DNA of 64,000 bases. It comes from Cognataquiflexum aquatile. GTDB lineage: Bacteria; Bacteroidota; Bacteroidia; Cytophagales; Cyclobacteriaceae. The stretch lies in the NCBI RefSeq assembly GCF_003316845.1, contig NZ_QMIK01000004.1, forward strand, positions 248,001 through 312,000, given 5' to 3'. The position numbers were made by a program, and so were the translations under genes. Positions 62,863 through 64,000 of the stretch are shown piece by piece (the first letter of the stretch is position 1; each line of letters opens with the position of its first letter). The notes beneath the pieces are model-generated. The model did not search any database and was not told where the DNA came from. It was given only the letters and a program-made list of their open reading frames with translations.

Positions 62863-64000
62863 ATGTCCACGCTAATTTCCATCCAAAAAGCCACTGTCAG
62901 ACAATTTGATAAAGTAGTTTTTGAGAACCTGGATTTTGAATGGGAGAAGGGTCAACATTGGGCAATTTTGGGGCAATCCGGTGTGGAACTCACGGCTTTT
63001 TTGGATACCCTATTAGGCAAAACCATGGTGACTTCAGGTAGGATCCAAAGGTCTTTTGCCAAAGAATACCAAGAGCAAAAGTCAGAAGCAGGCGAAGTAA
63101 ACTCATTCAGGGATTTGATTGCCACCGTTTCTCAGCAATATACTTTCAAGAATAAGTCCAACCTTGGGAATTTCTATTACCAGCAGCGCTTCAACTCGAT
63201 GGAGTCGGACGAGGCCCTGACTGTGGAAGATTATCTTAAAAACATAGAAGTAAAAGTGCCTGGTCCCTGGAGTTTATCAAAAGTAATCAGGTTCATGAAT
63301 TTAGAGCATCTCAAAGACAAATCCCTTATCAAATTGTCTAATGGAGAGACCCGCAGACTTTCATTTGCCACAGCTTTGATCAAGAATCCAAAAATTCTTT
63401 TGATGGACCAGCCGCTTACGGGTTTGGACAAAGAAACGAGGGGCGATTTTGGAGGTATGCTTTCGGATATCATTGCCTCGGGGATCCATGTCCTGATGAG
63501 TACCCACCATGACGAGATTCCATTGGGAATCACCCACGTAGCCATATTGGGCGAAAATAAAATCTCCAATGCCGACAAAGCGGAAAGAATAAAAGGAGTG
63601 CACCAAAGCTTGCGGTTTGAGAATGACGTTGATCCGGAATTTGTAAAAAGGCTTTTGGTTAAGAATTCGGCATTTTCTTTCCAAAAAATTTTGGAGTTTA
63701 AAAATACTGCGGTAAGGTATGGAGACAAGCAGATCCTGGATGGCATCAATTGGACGATTCTCCCCAATGAAAAGTGGGCTCTAAAAGGAGAAAACGGTGC
63801 TGGAAAATCCACTCTTCTCAGTTTGGTATTGGGTGAGAATCCTCAAGCCTATGCCAATGAAATATGGCTTTTTGACCGGAAAAGAGGATCAGGAGAAAGT
63901 ATCTGGGATATCAAAAAACAAATTGGATTTGTAGCACCGGAGCTTTCAAGGTTTTTTCCTCCCAATCAAACTTGCATCAAAGTGGTGCTATCGGGATTAT
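62863..64000 (+). CDS. Double-ABC ATPase (ModF-like), truncated at the right edge
   Basis: 379 residues are visible. The first nucleotide-binding domain (residues about 1-260) is degenerate: the Walker A site reads GQSGVELTAF, with no Lys. The signature is LSNGETRRL and Walker B is ILLMDQP, with Gln for the catalytic Glu. The second domain starts near residue 285 and has an intact Walker A (GENGAGKSTLL). Two ABC domains without membrane parts match ModF-like and ABC-F-like soluble ATPases; the linker and lengths fit ModF better. The end is cut by the window. Confidence 0.9.
   Translation, partial: MSTLISIQKATVRQFDKVVFENLDFEWEKGQHWAILGQSGVELTAFLDTLLGKTMVTSGRIQRSFAKEYQEQKSEAGEVNSFRDLIATVSQQYTFKNKSNLGNFYYQQRFNSMESDEALTVEDYLKNIEVKVPGPWSLSKVIRFMNLEHLKDKSLIKLSNGETRRLSFATALIKNPKILLMDQPLTGLDKETRGDFGGMLSDIIASGIHVLMSTHHDEIPLGITHVAILGENKISNADKAERIKGVHQSLRFENDVDPEFVKRLLVKNSAFSFQKILEFKNTAVRYGDKQILDGINWTILPNEKWALKGENGAGKSTLLSLVLGENPQAYANEIWLFDRKRGSGESIWDIKKQIGFVAPELSRFFPPNQTCIKVVLSGL

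Overview
The window looks like ordinary chromosome of a Bacteroidota bacterium. The gene content points to Cytophagales, probably Cyclobacteriaceae (Algoriphagus-like); this is inferred from protein families and was not checked by search. Clues are Bacteroidota-type promoters (TTTG, about 21 bp, TAnnTTTG), a DUF3276 PUR-family protein, PorT-like and DUF2490 outer-membrane proteins, many lipoproteins, a mitochondrial-type aconitase, a PUR-neighbouring YchF/AI-2E cluster and ClpC without visible partner genes. The DNA is AT-rich. No rRNA, tRNA, insertion sequence, prophage or CRISPR array was seen.

Layout. 1-4.5 kb: a truncated MsrAB lipoprotein gene, an outer-membrane barrel protein and a large glucose-dehydrogenase/PKD/cytochrome c lipoprotein. 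4.5-8.7 kb, minus strand: an isolated Cas6-family protein, YchF, an AI-2E-type permease, the PUR-family protein and a 2[4Fe-4S] ferredoxin. The ferredoxin is divergent from a LuxC-like acyl-CoA reductase at 8.9 kb. 9.9-20.8 kb: a 7TM histidine kinase, aconitase, a PepSY-like/DUF2490 pair, a hybrid histidine kinase, a TPR lipoprotein and a second AI-2E permease. 20.9-32 kb: a CDF metal exporter, a 28-codon membrane ORF, M20, M3 and M24 peptidases, TPR and membrane proteins, an Lrp/AsnC regulator, a NUDIX hydrolase and a MATE exporter.

32-47.6 kb is one long minus-strand block of housekeeping genes. It holds YhhN, an MFS transporter, prfB (with a classic +1 programmed frameshift), ilvE, a cobalamin adenosyltransferase, an ABC ATPase, a large membrane-TPR protein coupled to gatC, an acyltransferase, a truncated haemoglobin, pta, YihY, a thioesterase and mltG. 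47.6-55 kb, plus strand: MutT-like NUDIX, Sua5/YrdC, a WbqC-like protein, ClpC, two tandem secreted paralogues of unknown function and a CtlX-like hydrolase. 55-64 kb: SulP, PurB, a PaaE-like reductase, an IscA-like protein without the C-terminal cysteines, YkvA, a Rossmann oxidoreductase, Dtd and a truncated double-ABC ATPase whose first nucleotide-binding domain is degenerate.

The most notable items are the orphan Cas6, with no array or other cas gene nearby and no obvious canonical catalytic histidine, the asymmetric ABC ATPase, the tandem propeller-like paralogues, the gatC-coupled membrane/TPR protein, the prfB frameshift site and several small regulatory or sORF candidates. I did not find a clear multi-gene novel system.
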